Made by a program: the position numbers and the translations under genes
Part shown: positions 20,853-32,381 of the stretch, in pieces
Layout: every line of letters starts with the position of its first letter
Position numbering within the stretch: the first letter of the stretch is position 1
Assembly (NCBI GenBank): GCA_029204225.1
Contig: CM055100.1
Location: 31,202,149 to 31,266,148, forward strand
From: Diphasiastrum complanatum
Taxonomy: Eukaryota; Streptophyta; Lycopodiopsida; Lycopodiales; Lycopodiaceae
Reading direction: 5' to 3'
DNA length: 64,000 nucleotides
The notes under the pieces: model-generated
The model's input: the letters and a program-made list of their open reading frames with translations, nothing else
Databases searched by the model: none
What the model was told of the DNA's origin: nothing

Positions 20853-21707
20853 AAATAGATCCAATAATAGGTAATGCAGGAAGCTTTGAAGCAGCCGCTC
20901 CTGCAAACTGAGCCCGTTGAAGAATTGAAACCGCCAATGAACGTTGTAATGCTATAGAAATACACTGACGGTAGAAAGAAACAATGACGGAAGGTAAGGT
21001 AATGCTTTGTCCTTGGAGTTTCACCATAAGCTCCGCACATAAAGATAAAAAATCATTAAATTTCATGTGAAGACAACCATATGTTTCCAAGACAAAGGGG
21101 ATGAAATCTTCTCTGGGTGCACGATCATTATAATCTCTTTTCTTTTCTTGAGTTGGTGAGATACAGCGGCCCCTTGCATGGTGAAAGGACGACGAAGGAG
21201 GTCCTGACGAGAGGGATCAGCAATTGCAACATCTCCTAGAGTATGAATTCCATCACGTGAGAGAACAAGGTCAACTCGTCGTCGAGTAGATTGCGAAGAA
21301 GACCCTGGTAAAATGCGTGTCTGTTCTTGAACAACATGAAAACCACTATCATGAGCAATAGCAGCAAGGGCATCATGATTGGATTCATGTGAAACAATAC
21401 GTTCTCCACCTGAGGGGCACCGCATTAGATGAGTACCCAAGGAATCCAACACATGCCCACATGAACACTTAAAGATACCAATTAACATTGGATGTGGAAG
21501 TCCCAATCTAGTTCGAAGGGCAGTTATAAACAAGTCATTGTTGACTCGCAATAGTGGATGAACTGAACGTGCAACCAACCAAGCCCCTGCACCTGGACTA
21601 GCATAAGAAAGCAGACGAGCTCGAACTGCATCAGAAGGTGAATCTTTGATAAGTTGAGCGAAGAATAAGAGTGAAGATGCTCCATAATAGTCTTCTAAAA
21701 AACCCAT
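20815..21707 (-). pseudogene. Non-LTR retrotransposon C-terminus with restriction-like endonuclease
   Basis: The minus frame 21707-21063 shows ARLLSYASPGAGAWL, LRTRLGLPHPM, a zinc knuckle CSCGHVLDSLGTHLMRC (C-X1-C-X8-H-X4-C), an HDA segment, RRRVDLVLSRDGIHTLGDV with the D-X12-D spacing of the PD-(D/E)XK nuclease core (Val in place of Pro), then a Lys-rich tract. A frameshift near 21150 moves coding into the frame that reads DFIPFVLETYGCLH and ends at 20815. Zinc knuckle plus D-X12-D is the signature of R2/CRE-type elements, whose nuclease is C-terminal. It is therefore a different lineage from LINE-A/B/C. No RT domain is seen upstream (to the right), so this is a fragment or a captured domain. 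Confidence 0.7.
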
Positions 21708-21719
21708 TGCTGATTTGTC

Positions 21720-22485
21720 ACCAAAGATTCACTGAATCATAATCATGTCTCTTTAACTCATTTACCTATTGGGTGAATAAAGGCAAGATAATTTTCGCTA
21801 ATATCGCAAGGCGTTGGAGTATTCTTAATTGCAACTAAAGTTGCAAGCTTGATTTTCACTAATATATCTCAAGGCGTTAGAGTATTCTTCATTGGAGCTG
21901 AAGTTGCAAGCTTGGTCCTTCCCTCGAACAAGGGTTGTGAAGGACTTATGCCTTTACAATCATCTCTTCGTAATTCATGATCTTTCTGTCACTCTTGGAT
22001 GGGAGAGGGACCTAGCCTACAGTACCAGTGCTCACGAAAAACCGACACTACAAACAGCCCAATTGTTAAAATTCATTTTTCACCACTTCATTTTAGATTT
22101 ATAGATTTTTTATATGGCTCAAAATCAACTGGTTTTAGTTATAAATCTTAGGTTTTAAGGTTTTATTTTAACCTTTTACCGATTCCATAATAGTTTTGTG
22201 GGTAGCTATAAGGCTAGTTTGAAACTTTTTTACAAGCACTGGCCTATACCTTTGGATGCGGTTTGAAAAATGGTACATCATTGATAGCACCGATTCATAA
22301 TACAAAGAAGCATTGATATCACAAGACCCCTTGTCGGAGGGAAGTGCATGTTGACTAAATTTGAATTTGGATAAAGTGTTATTGGATATGGGGCCATGGG
22401 ATGACCACTTCTAAAAGAGTAAGAGAACATGTTGCAAGTTCTTTCTTGACAAGTGGACTTATCTCATGTTGGCATCCATTCTTGC
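21720..22485. other. No gene recognised
   Basis: Contains an imperfect direct repeat: TTTTCGCTAATATCGCAAGGCGTTGG (about 21791-21816) recurs as TTTTCACTAATATATCTCAAGGCGTTAG near 21853, followed in both by ..AGTATTCTT..TTG.A..T.AAGTTGCAAGCTTG. Otherwise featureless. Confidence 0.45.
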
Positions 22486-22489
22486 GACA

Positions 22490-22765
22490 TAAGAGTAAGA
22501 TTTACTTTATATAAATAACTAGTACACCTGCCCGCCCGGGCGACAAATTCAAAATGCAAGGGCGGGCAGCCCCCCCCCACCTCCATCGTCCCAGCCCCTG
22601 CCTATGCCCCTCCCCCTGCCCGTGGCCTTGGCCTGCCCCTTCCTGAGGCCTTAGTGGTAAAGAAAATTCAGTTTTTCGGGCAGCTCACGTTGCCCGTCAT
22701 AGAGTGACGGGCAACGTGAGCTGCCCGGAAATCCAATTTCTTTTAGTATATATAGATTTCACTCA
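22490..22765. mobile_element. Small GC-rich foldback or MITE-like element
   Basis: A GC-rich island in AT-rich DNA. It opens near ACTAGTACACCTGCCCGCCC and closes near TTTTAGTATATATAGATTT. At 22677-22699 and 22705-22727 lies a perfect 23-bp inverted repeat with a 5-nt loop (TAGAG); imperfect pairing extends outward for about 20 bp. No coding capacity. Target-site duplication not identified. Confidence 0.5.
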
Positions 22766-24955
22766 ACCTTTATGTAGGAAAATGGCCTTTTTAGAGACCT
22801 TCGTTGGTGGTTGAGTGATTTTTGCAGTCAAGTCTCACCCTAATGTGTTCACATAATTTCTCAAATGACTTTTATCGTATTAAAGGCCACTATAAACCAC
22901 TATAACTTTACATGACTTATTTTTACTTACAATTTACAATAAAGCTCACAATTTACTGATTTAATAAATATGAGTTGCAATCTTAACAAGCTATAGAAAT
23001 TGTGAAGTTAGATTGCTAGTAAATTAAGATTTTCCCTAACAACAACTTGATTTCATTATCGGGATCATACTCTCCTTCAAACCACTAGACAAGGTAACAA
23101 TCCTCACATGCATAACATGAGGATGGTTAAATAAGTCAATACAAGACCACCCACTCAATATAAGAAAACTTTTGAAATCATACTTAGTTGATATTAAAGT
23201 AGCAGTAGCCCTTTTGTATTTGACCGAGTTGTTTATGTGTGTCTCAAAACAGCTTGTATATAAAATTGTGAATTTAAATGAGATGTGTGATCAAAGACAA
23301 TAAAAACATTAAACACAAGTTTCACACTCTATTTTAGTTGAACAAATTTAGTAAACTCCACGAATGTCACACATGCACCAATCCTAGAAAATTCTTCCAA
23401 ATACACTTCAAGTTTTTATGAAGGGTGACTAAACCCAACATACAAACTTACCATACAAATGATTTGTTGAGCTTATAGAGATAATTTAGCCCCATGCAAG
23501 TTTACCACATGAAGGAAATTTGACTTATATTGGTATAGTCAATTCTATGTTGATTAAATGAAATTTAGCCAAGCATTAATAAATGTATAATATGTCCTAA
23601 TATGTTGAGGGACAATTAAGGATGATGAAGTACCATAAGAAATACCCATACCATGTGCTAGGAAATTAGAAAATAAACTGTATTCTTCTACTCAAAGAAT
23701 AAAAGTCCTATGAAGATACTTGAAAGATATTAACAAGACTTTTTTGAGAAAACGATTTGATTAAATCTGAGAAGTTATTGTAGATTGAAGAGTCTCCCAA
23801 AAGGTATAAAATTTGCATAAATAAAAAAGACATATTTAACAAAAAATGATAATGCCCTTGTGTAAGGGAAAGCTCCTCAAGATCCTACTTACAAGACAAA
23901 CACAAAGGGACAACAGTGGAGCAAAAGCACCCAACCAATGAGAAGCCACCAATCAATCTCCAATAGCATCACCCTTGTGTTGGAGAAAGGAAATAATGCC
24001 TAGATAGAGAGATTGCTATAAAACTGCATTTGATAGATGCTATTATAGGGCTCTGTGGAATAATCCTTTCTTCAATGTATGACTACGCCAATCAATTTCG
24101 AACAATACTATCACAACAATTGCCATGTTTGATTCTAACTTTGAAATCATCAAAATCTATGAGACTGATTTTGTAGACAAACATAAATTGAATTATTCGA
24201 TAGCTCATACAAAACTATAAGAGAAAATAATCAGATTATAGTAGAACAAAGAAGCATACATTCATTCTGACATGATATTGAATGCAATAAAATTGTAGGA
24301 TTGAATTCAGTAAGTAGCATGTACAAATCAGATGAATAGCGAGTACAAGACAATAGCGTATGCAACCGCGTACTTGAAACTAACTCTGGATCGTTGATCG
24401 TCTCCATCTAATACCCTTCCACTAATTAGCAATACTCTATGATCAAATGACTAATTGACTTGAATCCAAGTTAGTAGCTTGGAAAAATGATCAACTATTT
24501 ATACTAGTTAGGAATGTTGCATGGGCTTATCCAAATGATGGTTCAAGACAACTATTTGGTCGTTAATCACAATTGGCACTTAGCCATATTGCGCTATCAC
24601 TTATCCAATTAAGTTACGTGGTAATTACTTGCTAACAATGGTTAGAGCAAGTTGTTAGCTTCATAACAAGTGGTAACGTGATCTGTTAACTTTCTACAAA
24701 TATTTGTTGACCCTTCGATAGTCGCTTGATAATTGTCATTGTCACTGTTGACCCACCTGTTAGCGATTTTTGTGTATTTTTGTAGATTATGTGATAATGC
24801 GAGTAAATATGAAAAAATTGGATAAATGAATGGATATAGATTAATAATTGGATTATAAGGATAATAATCCAAAAATCTCCAATAATCTGAATCCATGAAT
24901 GCCATGACCTTTAAACTTAGCATTGCACAAAATCTTTTGTATGAATCTAAGCTCA
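22766..24955. other. No gene recognised
   Basis: AT-rich, stop-dense in all frames. The only frame above 90 codons (24642-24923, minus) shows no motif. Confidence 0.5.
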
Positions 24956-24960
24956 GTGCC

Positions 24961-25420
24961 TTAGTGAAACTTTATGTCGTCATGTCTTGTGTTCGTTAGT
25001 ACTTCAAGATTACCTCTTTGTTGAGAACTTTGCTTATCACATAAGTGATATTTGATTTCATTGTGCCTACTAGAATGAAATCTAGCGTTGGCTGATAAAA
25101 CAATAGCACTTTGATTATCATAAAAGATAATTGTCAAAGCATACTGTTTCAGAAAAACGTCTAATAGCAGGTTTCTTAACCACACTGCTTCCTTTGTAGC
25201 TTGAGAGGCAGCGATATACTCTGATTCTGTAGAAGATAGAGCCATTGAGGTTTGCTTGTGACTGTTCCGTGAGATAGGACCATTATTGAGAAAAAAATGT
25301 AAATCTAGATGTGGATCTACAAGTGTTTGCATCTCCTGACCAACTTTCATCTAAATAACCACTGGTTATGTTGAGTTTACGGGCGTCCAGTAGGACAGCT
25401 GATTAGGTCGTAGATCATAA
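24961..25420 (-). pseudogene. Ty1/copia RNase H fragment
   Basis: Minus-strand frames read GYLDESWSGDANTCRSTS, then after a frameshift near 25290 NNGPISRNSHKQTSMALSST, ESEYIAASQATKEAVWLRNL, DNQSAIVLSANARFHSSRHN and EIKYH. These are the copia RNase H signature (D-x-W-x-G-D...RRSTSG...GPISW-x-S-K-x-Q...ALSSTEAEY...DNxSA...HxRxKHI). RT and integrase are not attached. The final QRGNLEVLTNTRH continues the family C-terminus. Confidence 0.85.
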
Positions 25421-26143
25421 TGGACAGTTGGTCGTAGTGAGCTGGCATATGTCCAGTTAGTACTTCTTGGAAATTTACTTGTGGAATCTATTTGTGAGCG
25501 ATTTTCTCGTACTTCTGCAAACTATGTAGAAACATGCATAAAACTGTAGAGCTGGGTAATGTAGTGGATGAGACTAAAAATGATTAGTCGATCATCAGGA
25601 CAATAATTCTACATCTTGTGCATGTGCCCATGCAAGCCAAGAATATTCTCAAAACTGCTTTTCATTACTATTGATACTCTACACATGCCCATAGTCGTCC
25701 TAATCCATACACTAGCGGCCCTCACAAGTTATTAATTACATTTACAGCCTAGTTCAGAGTAATGGGGTGAAACGAATAATCTCCCGTATTGGAGTACCTT
25801 GTATCCAAGTCTAGGATTATGTCAAATCCTATATGTACAACGTGGACGTAACATTCTTTCCTCCTTGAACTGCTTCTATCCTCTAAAGTGGAACTTAGGG
25901 AGGTTCTTTTTTATGCTTTTAACTCTCTCCCATGAATCATCATGCTTAGTCTGACCCTTCCACCTAATCAAGCACTCAGAGATAGAATGATTTCTCAATT
26001 TTTATCTCTGGTTTTGAGTACTTTATTAGGTTCCAAAGGTACACTAAGTGATAATTTTAAGAGGGCATAATAGGATTTGCAACTTCTTCAATCATCTTGA
26101 ATTATCTATTGAGAGGAAGTAACTTAATTCAGTTAGTAAATAT
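25421..26143. other. No gene recognised
   Basis: No domain or long frame. It may be flanking LTR remains of the copia fragment. Confidence 0.4.
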
Positions 26144-26762
26144 GTTGGAGGGTTTGCAGATCCGAAGGCAGCCCTAACCCTAGTTAATAAGTGAGAGGGA
26201 TTTGGCACCCTGCGCATGTAAGTCCCAACCCGATGATCACATAGAGATTTGATAATTAGAAATCCAATAAAAGGACTTTTAGGCCTATTATGCAGGACTT
26301 TTAATGTCGCAGGGCCTAAAAGTTAAGTTAGCGAATAAAGTAGGGGTACCCTAGTTAATAAGTGAGAGGGATTTGGCACCCTACGCATGTAAGTCCCAAC
26401 CCGATGATCACATAGAGATTTGATAATTAGAAATCCAATAAAAGGACTTTTAGGACTATTATGCAGGACTTTTAATGTCGCAGGGCCTAAAAGTCAAGTT
26501 AGCGAATAAAATAGGGGTTCCCACCAAAATTCATTTTCAAATTGGGTCTTCCAATTAATGAATGGGTTCCCTCCACTATTTGAATACTTCGGTTAAGATT
26601 AGCCAATAGGAACTGGGACACCCATCTCCTCAATTTCCTATAAAAGTAGCAATTTCGAATCAATGTACATGTTCTCTTTTCATTTCAATACAAGCAGGTT
26701 GTAGGAGCTTCAGTTTTACTTATAGAACCTTCAGATTGAAGGGCAAAGGTTAATTCCCAACA
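26144..26762 (+). repeat. Gypsy LTR with internal 171-bp duplication
   Basis: Starts TGTTGGAGGGTTTGC and ends AATTCCCAACA. A 171-bp unit beginning CCCTAGTTAATAAGTGAGAG is present twice in tandem (26178-26348 and 26349-26514). A TATA-like CCTATAAAAGTAGC lies at 26637-26650, about 125 bp before the 3' end. A truncated copy of the same LTR start is at 59351-59451. Confidence 0.7.
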
Positions 26763-27725
26763 GAATTGCAAAAACATCAGAAAAACCATCAAAAAACCAT
26801 CAAAATCCTAAAAAATACAAAAAAAAACCTTCATCCAATTCATTGTGCATACGTGTGATTTAGATCTATCTACTGCTAGGTCGGTGAAAAATAATACCAA
26901 AAATAGAAGGCCAAAGTGACTGTTCATCTAGTTGTTAATAATCTTTTGTGGAAAATTTACAACTTTCTGCAAAAATATCAATTCTTTGAGAAGAACCTTC
27001 GCTAAACCTTCGCCAGAGTCTGTGTTAGTCCTACTTACTATTTTTTATAATCAATGAGTTGGACAAACATTTTTGTCAAGGACATTTGTCATATTGACCT
27101 ATTTTTGTCAAAAGAGGTCTTTTTGCAAAAATAACAGTATTACTCTTGCAACCTTCACCAAAACTTTCAATGACTCTTTTGAGGACTCTATTTATAGTTA
27201 TTCATCATCTGTGACTTCGATGAAGAATAAATTTTTTAAGATCTTGCAAAAATTCTATTTTAATCTTCGCCCAACTGAAAAAATTGATTGTTTGCCTACA
27301 AGAACCTTCGCCAGTTCTACCCTAGCTTTATCTGAATTAGATTTACTGTTTGTGAGTTCGGCGAAGGTTATTTTATCCAAATTTGTCAAAAAAAATAGCC
27401 AGATCAGTGATTTGTTTATCCAAAATAACAATGAAGAATTTTCGCCGAGTCTACCTTCGCCCAGAAAACCTTTGCCTCATCTATTTTAAGGTTTTGATCT
27501 ATCAAATCTAGCCTCTATCAAATTTTTGAGATATTCTGTTATATTTTGATAGTGATTCTGAAACATCTCTATTTAGAAGTGTCGATCGCTTGATCCAAGA
27601 TCTTTTTCTAGAAAATTAAAAATCTGGTTATTGTCAAGTGATAAAAAATTTACAGATCTAATCTAAGATAGGATTTGATTGAAAAATCTAGATCCAATCT
27701 CATTGTCTGATTGAATTGATTCACA
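26763..27725 (+). other. Gypsy leader with recurring CCTTCGCC motifs
   Basis: Non-coding stretch between LTR and gag. The motif ACCTTCGCCAGAG or close variants occurs near 26995, 27010, 27150, 27302, 27452 and 27467, with related GGCGAAGG near 27361. No canonical tRNA-Met site follows the LTR. The frame at 27073-27489 has no domain. Confidence 0.5.
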
Positions 27726-28405
27726 ATGGACGTTCCACTAGTGATTGTTAGAAGGTCACCTTGGTTAGAGATTCCAAAGTATAATGCGTTATTTGATCAT
27801 GTCAGATTTCTCAAAATCTATTTAGAATCATGTGAGGTATATGGCGAAGTTTTTCCGCAAGATAAACTTAAGCTTTTTTTTATGGCCTTAACTAGAGCTG
27901 CACAAGATTGGTTATATAATCAAGATGAAACAGAATGTGCAGATTGGGAAGCTGTACAACAAGCCCTCATCACAAGATTTAAACCTCAAAAATTTATGGA
28001 AGGTCTTTTTCTCCTTTTAAGTAAAATTACAATGGGATAGAGGGATGGGGTACGAGGCTATATTGAACGGGTTAAACACCTCAGATCTGAGTGTGATCCC
28101 GATCTAATGATGAAGCTATGATTATGTGGTTTTTGGTAGGTCTACCTAAGAGGATTCGACGTGAGCTGAAATGCCATACTGAGTATATGTCCTTACAACA
28201 TGCTATGGACGATGCGATACGAGAGGAGGATGAAGATTCTGATGACGAACTGAATATTGGAATGCTTTCATATACAGCAGGGCAAACCACCACTACATCC
28301 ACCACTATCGCATCCACGAATATTAATGCTACTGTGGAATTGATGATCAACGAGTTCGAGAAACTTTGTCAAAAGCAGCAGATGCAGTCTCAATTCGACG
28401 AGAAC
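27726..28405 (+). pseudogene. Ty3/gypsy Gag, capsid part
   Basis: The first frame (27726-28040) reads LEIPKYNALFDHVRFLKIYL, then DKLKLFFMALTRAAQDWLYN and DWEAVQQALITRF, the standard Gag core (large hydrophobic, A-x-x-W, W-x-x-hydrophobic...RF). After a stop at 28038 the same protein continues (YIERVKHLRSECDPD, then VGLPKRIRRELKCH) to 28405 in shifted frames. Assembles the particle in active relatives; here broken by two stops. Confidence 0.75.
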
Positions 28406-28469
28406 TGAAAGCTTTGGAAAATGTGCAAGCTCAGAGTAGCAAAGCAACGGGAAAGTTTGCTAAGACCTT

Positions 28470-29017
28470 TCCTAGTTGGAAAAATGTCTGGTGTTCAATT
28501 TGTGCGAGAAATCACACCACAAACTAATGTCCAACATTGAAGCAATGAATGACGAATATTATTTGTCATCTATGCAATTCTTCAGGACACAAAACATCCT
28601 TTTGCTCATTTAATCCTAGGATTATCCAGAAAAGGTATGCTAAGCTTCAATATCGGAAACCAACTTATGCAAAGGGACCTGAATCTAAGGCTCACAACTT
28701 TGCCCTTGGATCTTCTGAATGACCAGCTTTGCCAGCTCCACTAGGACAACAAGCTCCTCCTACTAATCTATTGGAACTTGAACCTTACAATGTTAATGAG
28801 CAATGGGATTACAATAATGATCAAGAGATTGGTCTTTCAGAGCAATATGCTATCTACATTGTCGCGCAACAACAAGCAACTAGACAATGGGCCAGAGCAC
28901 CACTTGGATGCTTTGGATGCGGAGAGAACCACAGAGTTGCGGAATGCCCAAATAAAGAAAAGTTTGTTCCATTTTGTCATGAATGTGGTTATGGACATTG
29001 TTACAAGGATTGTCCCT
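28470..29017 (+). pseudogene. Gypsy Gag, zinc-knuckle part
   Basis: Several Cys-His knuckles in a row: CSICARNHTTN (broken by a stop), CHLCNSSGHKTSFC near 28569, CFGCGENHRVAEC near 28909 and CHECGYGHCYKDC near 28977. Two are C-X2-C-X3-H-X4-C rather than X4. A Gln/Asn-rich linker lies between. Nucleic-acid-binding end of Gag. Confidence 0.75.
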
Positions 29018-29154
29018 AGCAAGACCAAAACCACCGCCGATTACTGCTCTAGTGAATATGATTATGATCAAGCAAAGACCAATAGCTCAGCCTACTGAAC
29101 CAAGTGTACCTTTGATGGTTATTACCAGAGCTCAGAAACATAAATAGGTTCTAT

Positions 29155-30290
29155 TTGATCCAGTACTTATTGAATCTCAACTTAGAAAAGAAGAGATATC
29201 ATAATATGAGACAATGGATTAAACAATTGCAAGAAGAAGAAGCCCTAGAAGGTGCTAAAGCAACAATCGAAGCCCATTCTTCACATGTGCCACAAACAGA
29301 TCCACGAACAGATGTTCATACTCAGTTGCACCATCATGAAAAACTCTTCAAAATGACAGAACCTGAAGCATCGCAAACGGAAATGATCGTGAATATTTCG
29401 TCTAGCAAGATGGATATTACACTAGGAGAATTTTTTAAGCTGGTGCCTAAAGCAAAAGAAGTATCAGCAGAGAGATTGACTCAGATCAAACAACCAGTCC
29501 ATCAGAAGCCACTTTTTTTGCCATATTTGAAGAAATAAATGCAGTACTCAATGTCGGAGTAGCCTAGGAAAGTGAGCAATGAAACATCACCCTGCCAATA
29601 CAATATAGATAGTTTGGTAAATAAGCAGCCGTGATAGATGGAGGTTTAGGAGTTAACCTGATTTCGACAAAGCTATGTGAAAAATGGGGACTTACCAAGA
29701 TGAAGCCTGCCACTTTTTCCATAAAGCTAGCTAGCTGATAGTCTGTCCTAAAGGGATGGTTGAAGATATACCTGTCAAAATTGTTGGAGTGCAATTTGTC
29801 ATTACTTTTGTAGTAATGGACTTACCTGACGCACGAAATGTATATCGTGTCTTATTGGGCCATCCATGGTTATGAGTTGCACAAGTAATTCATAAATGGA
29901 GCACCAAAAAAATTACTTTCGAGAATCGTGAGCGTGCAGTCAAAGTTGATCCAATCACTTGGACTATCAAGCTAGTAGTCCAAAAAGGGAATGATGATTC
30001 ATCAACAAGGGATCATACTTGTGATCGACAAGTGAAGACTCTAGGAGTTCACTATGACTCTCAAACCAATACTGTCAATTGGAACCAAGCTCTTGCAACA
30101 ATGGATTACCGCATGACATCTAACCTCGTCTCCTTGATGCTTGTGTGCTTGGATCTTGGGTTGAGGCTAGGGTAGGAAATAGCCCCACAACAAAATATGT
30201 CTATTCTTAACTATAGTGAGAAACTGTGACCAATTTTTACTGAGCTTAATCCTCGCTATGGTCATTTCACTGATCTAAGTTTATTTCATT
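29155..30290 (+). pseudogene. Gypsy pol start: aspartic protease region
   Basis: The frame 29155-29538 is a hydrophilic linker. From about 29610 a protease-like sequence reads AVIDGGLGVNLISTKLCEKW (Asp-Gly-Gly where active enzymes have Asp-Ser/Thr-Gly), then FVVMDLPDARNVYRVLLGHP followed by W-L, the distal protease motif. It continues to AVKVDPITWTIK and DSQTNTVNWNQALATMDY. That last block recurs at 61640-61830, so both belong to one family. Reading stops at about 30170; RT, RNase H and integrase are missing. Confidence 0.7.
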
Positions 30291-30419
30291 AAAAATTCCA
30301 TTGAAAAATTCAAATTTTTAAAATTAATTTTTTTTAAATAAAAAATTACATAACTTAAAAATACTACAAAAAATATTGTCAATACAAAGAAAATAGGACA
30401 AACTGTTCAAACACCAAAT

Positions 30420-30940
30420 CCGACCATCCATCGTTGGATAGAGGAGGATATCTATGCAAAACATATCCGAAACGGTAATTACAGTTTGTAGTCCATCGCT
30501 GGACAATCAACCATTAACATTGTAAATTATCAGAGCATAAGAGAAAAAAGCTCCTCCTGTCCATCGTTGGATAGCAGGGTATATGAAGTGTATGACAGTG
30601 TGTAAACGTGCTTCCAACAAGGACGTGTAGTCCATCGCTGGTCAACATGTTACTCTATTCATTATCAGCGATCTCTATTGAGAAAGATGGCCGCCTGGAC
30701 AACAGCTAGTTTCTTGATAGAGGAGTGAGCAATAAATGAGTAAATAGAGGAACCCTCCATCGTTGTCTATCCAGGTAACATAGAGCAGGTGAGTATTCGA
30801 ATAGGTGGTCAGTATGCCATCATTATCATCTGAACTCACAAAGAGTTTACATCATAATAGAAGTTGTCCATTGCTACCTATAGAGGCAGGATGAGTAGTT
30901 TTACATATCAAAAATAGCCATTGAAGTCCATCGTTGGACT
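30420..30940. repeat. Array of interspersed short palindromes (TCCATCGTTGGA)
   Basis: The palindromic core TCCATCGYTGGA or a close variant occurs about eight times near 30427, 30490, 30558, 30630, 30748, 30815, 30866 and 30926, with steps of about 50 to 120 bp and otherwise unrelated spacers. Arms TCCA and TGGA are kept in at least four copies while the central base alternates T/C. It follows the broken gypsy pol. Confidence 0.7.
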
Positions 30941-31295
30941 CTCATACCTCTTAACCCTACAAAGGCTCCTTCACACCTTCGTGTGATGTGCAACATATAG
31001 ACAGAAGCTAAAAATTATCAGAGCACCATTACTATGAGAGTAGAGCATAAAGAGAGCAGTGTAGAAGAGGAAGATATGCATATCGTATGATAGCAAACAA
31101 CCGATCTGTGAACTGGTAGGGCGCACTTTTAGCATGTAGTAGAGGAGAGAAATTCTTCACTTGTAATGTGGAAACAAAGTGTCGAAAAAGCATGCACTTA
31201 TAGTGTCAAGTTGGGTAGCAACTAGGAAGTTGTGAGTGGGCGTGGAGAACTCAACTTCCCTCCAATTTTCTTTTTTTAAAAAAACAAATAATCTT
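30941..31295. other. No gene recognised
   Basis: AT-rich; possibly 3' noncoding part of the gypsy element or flank of the minus-strand copia element. Confidence 0.35.
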
Positions 31296-31616
31296 TTATA
31301 ATCTTTTTTGAGTGAGAAATCCACTTGATAAAGAATGAGGCTTTATTATATGCAAGAGTGGAAAGCTTTCAAGGACCTTGAAAGTTTGGAGGAGCGGTAC
31401 ATTTGGATTTGCACACTTTTTCGTTAGTGAAGTCAAGCCCAAGTTAGCAAGTCTCTTAATAAATTGTGCTTCAGCAGGTTCTTCTTCAGCTCCACTCACA
31501 ATATCCATTACATCTTGTAGAATCAACAATGATTTCATTCTAATCTTCCACATTGCATAATTGGAAGATGTTAATCTCTCACTATGCTCTAAGAAATGTG
31601 AACCAGATGAAGACAT
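31296..31616 (-). pseudogene. Ty1/copia Gag N-terminus
   Basis: Minus-strand ATG at 31616 gives MSSSGSHFLEHSERLTSSNY and then AMWKIRMKSLLILQDVMDIV, the copia Gag opening (L-x-x-x-NY-x-x-W-x-x-R-M-x-x-L-L). It is similar to the gag at 56255. After about 50 residues the reading departs from the family and stops at 31296. The primer binding site for this element is at 32370-32381. Confidence 0.8.
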
Positions 31617-32369
31617 TTTCTTGGTGAGAAATTCTAGTAATGATAAAAAATGGAGCTGAAAGGATGTTGCTTGCTATCTCAATCTAGGATCTAACACAGA
31701 TGTTGATCCATCCTATGAAATCTAGCAACAAATGTGAGAACAAATTCTCAATACAGAAAATCAATCTATCTTGAATTTGGATCTTGCTTCAGTCACAAAA
31801 GAAGAAGCACATGCAAGCAGGAAGTCTATCTCTCCCACGAGTTTCAATGTATTGATAAACTCTTACTTTCAACTCAAACACAATAATATGTGTGAAATGA
31901 AAAGTCTAAGACCTCAAAACACTCACTTCTATCCAATTCTACTTGATGGATAGTGAAAATTGATGAAAATGGTGAAAAAGACAGATGTGTGCTCACTTTG
32001 GCATATCCCACGAGTTGAGTACCCTCTCAAACTCTTCGATTGCCTAAAACTCTTCTAAAAAACAAATCAAATTGATCTAGAAACAAGAGCAACACATTCT
32101 ACTCTCCAATACCTATCCAACAAGCTATAGAACATCAAATTTGGATCATTCCTTGAGAAGTAGCACTCATTAATGAGGGCTGATTTCAATGTGTGAGCTC
32201 TCTGTCCATACAGAGCTCCGCTGAATCAGATCAGCCTTGATTTGATCCACTTATGATCCACAGATTGCTTGTTTCTCAACGAGTTTGAATCCTTCTCCAA
32301 AATCCGAGTTCCTACAAGCAAAAACACTGATGATCTGATGTATACACCCTCACCTCTTCAAAGCATGAA
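31617..32369 (-). other. Leader of minus-strand copia element
   Basis: About 750 bp between gag start and primer binding site, no ORF. Confidence 0.5.
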
Positions 32370-32381
32370 GCTCTGATACCA
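32370..32381 (-). promoter_or_regulatory. Primer binding site (minus), initiator tRNA-Met
   Basis: Reverse complement reads TGGTATCAGAGC. The adjacent LTR end (CA on the minus strand) is at 32382-32383. Confidence 0.8.

Noticed and set aside
30420-30940. CRISPR array
   Set aside because: The repeated motif is only about 12 bp, varies, and spacing is irregular; the context is plant retroelement.
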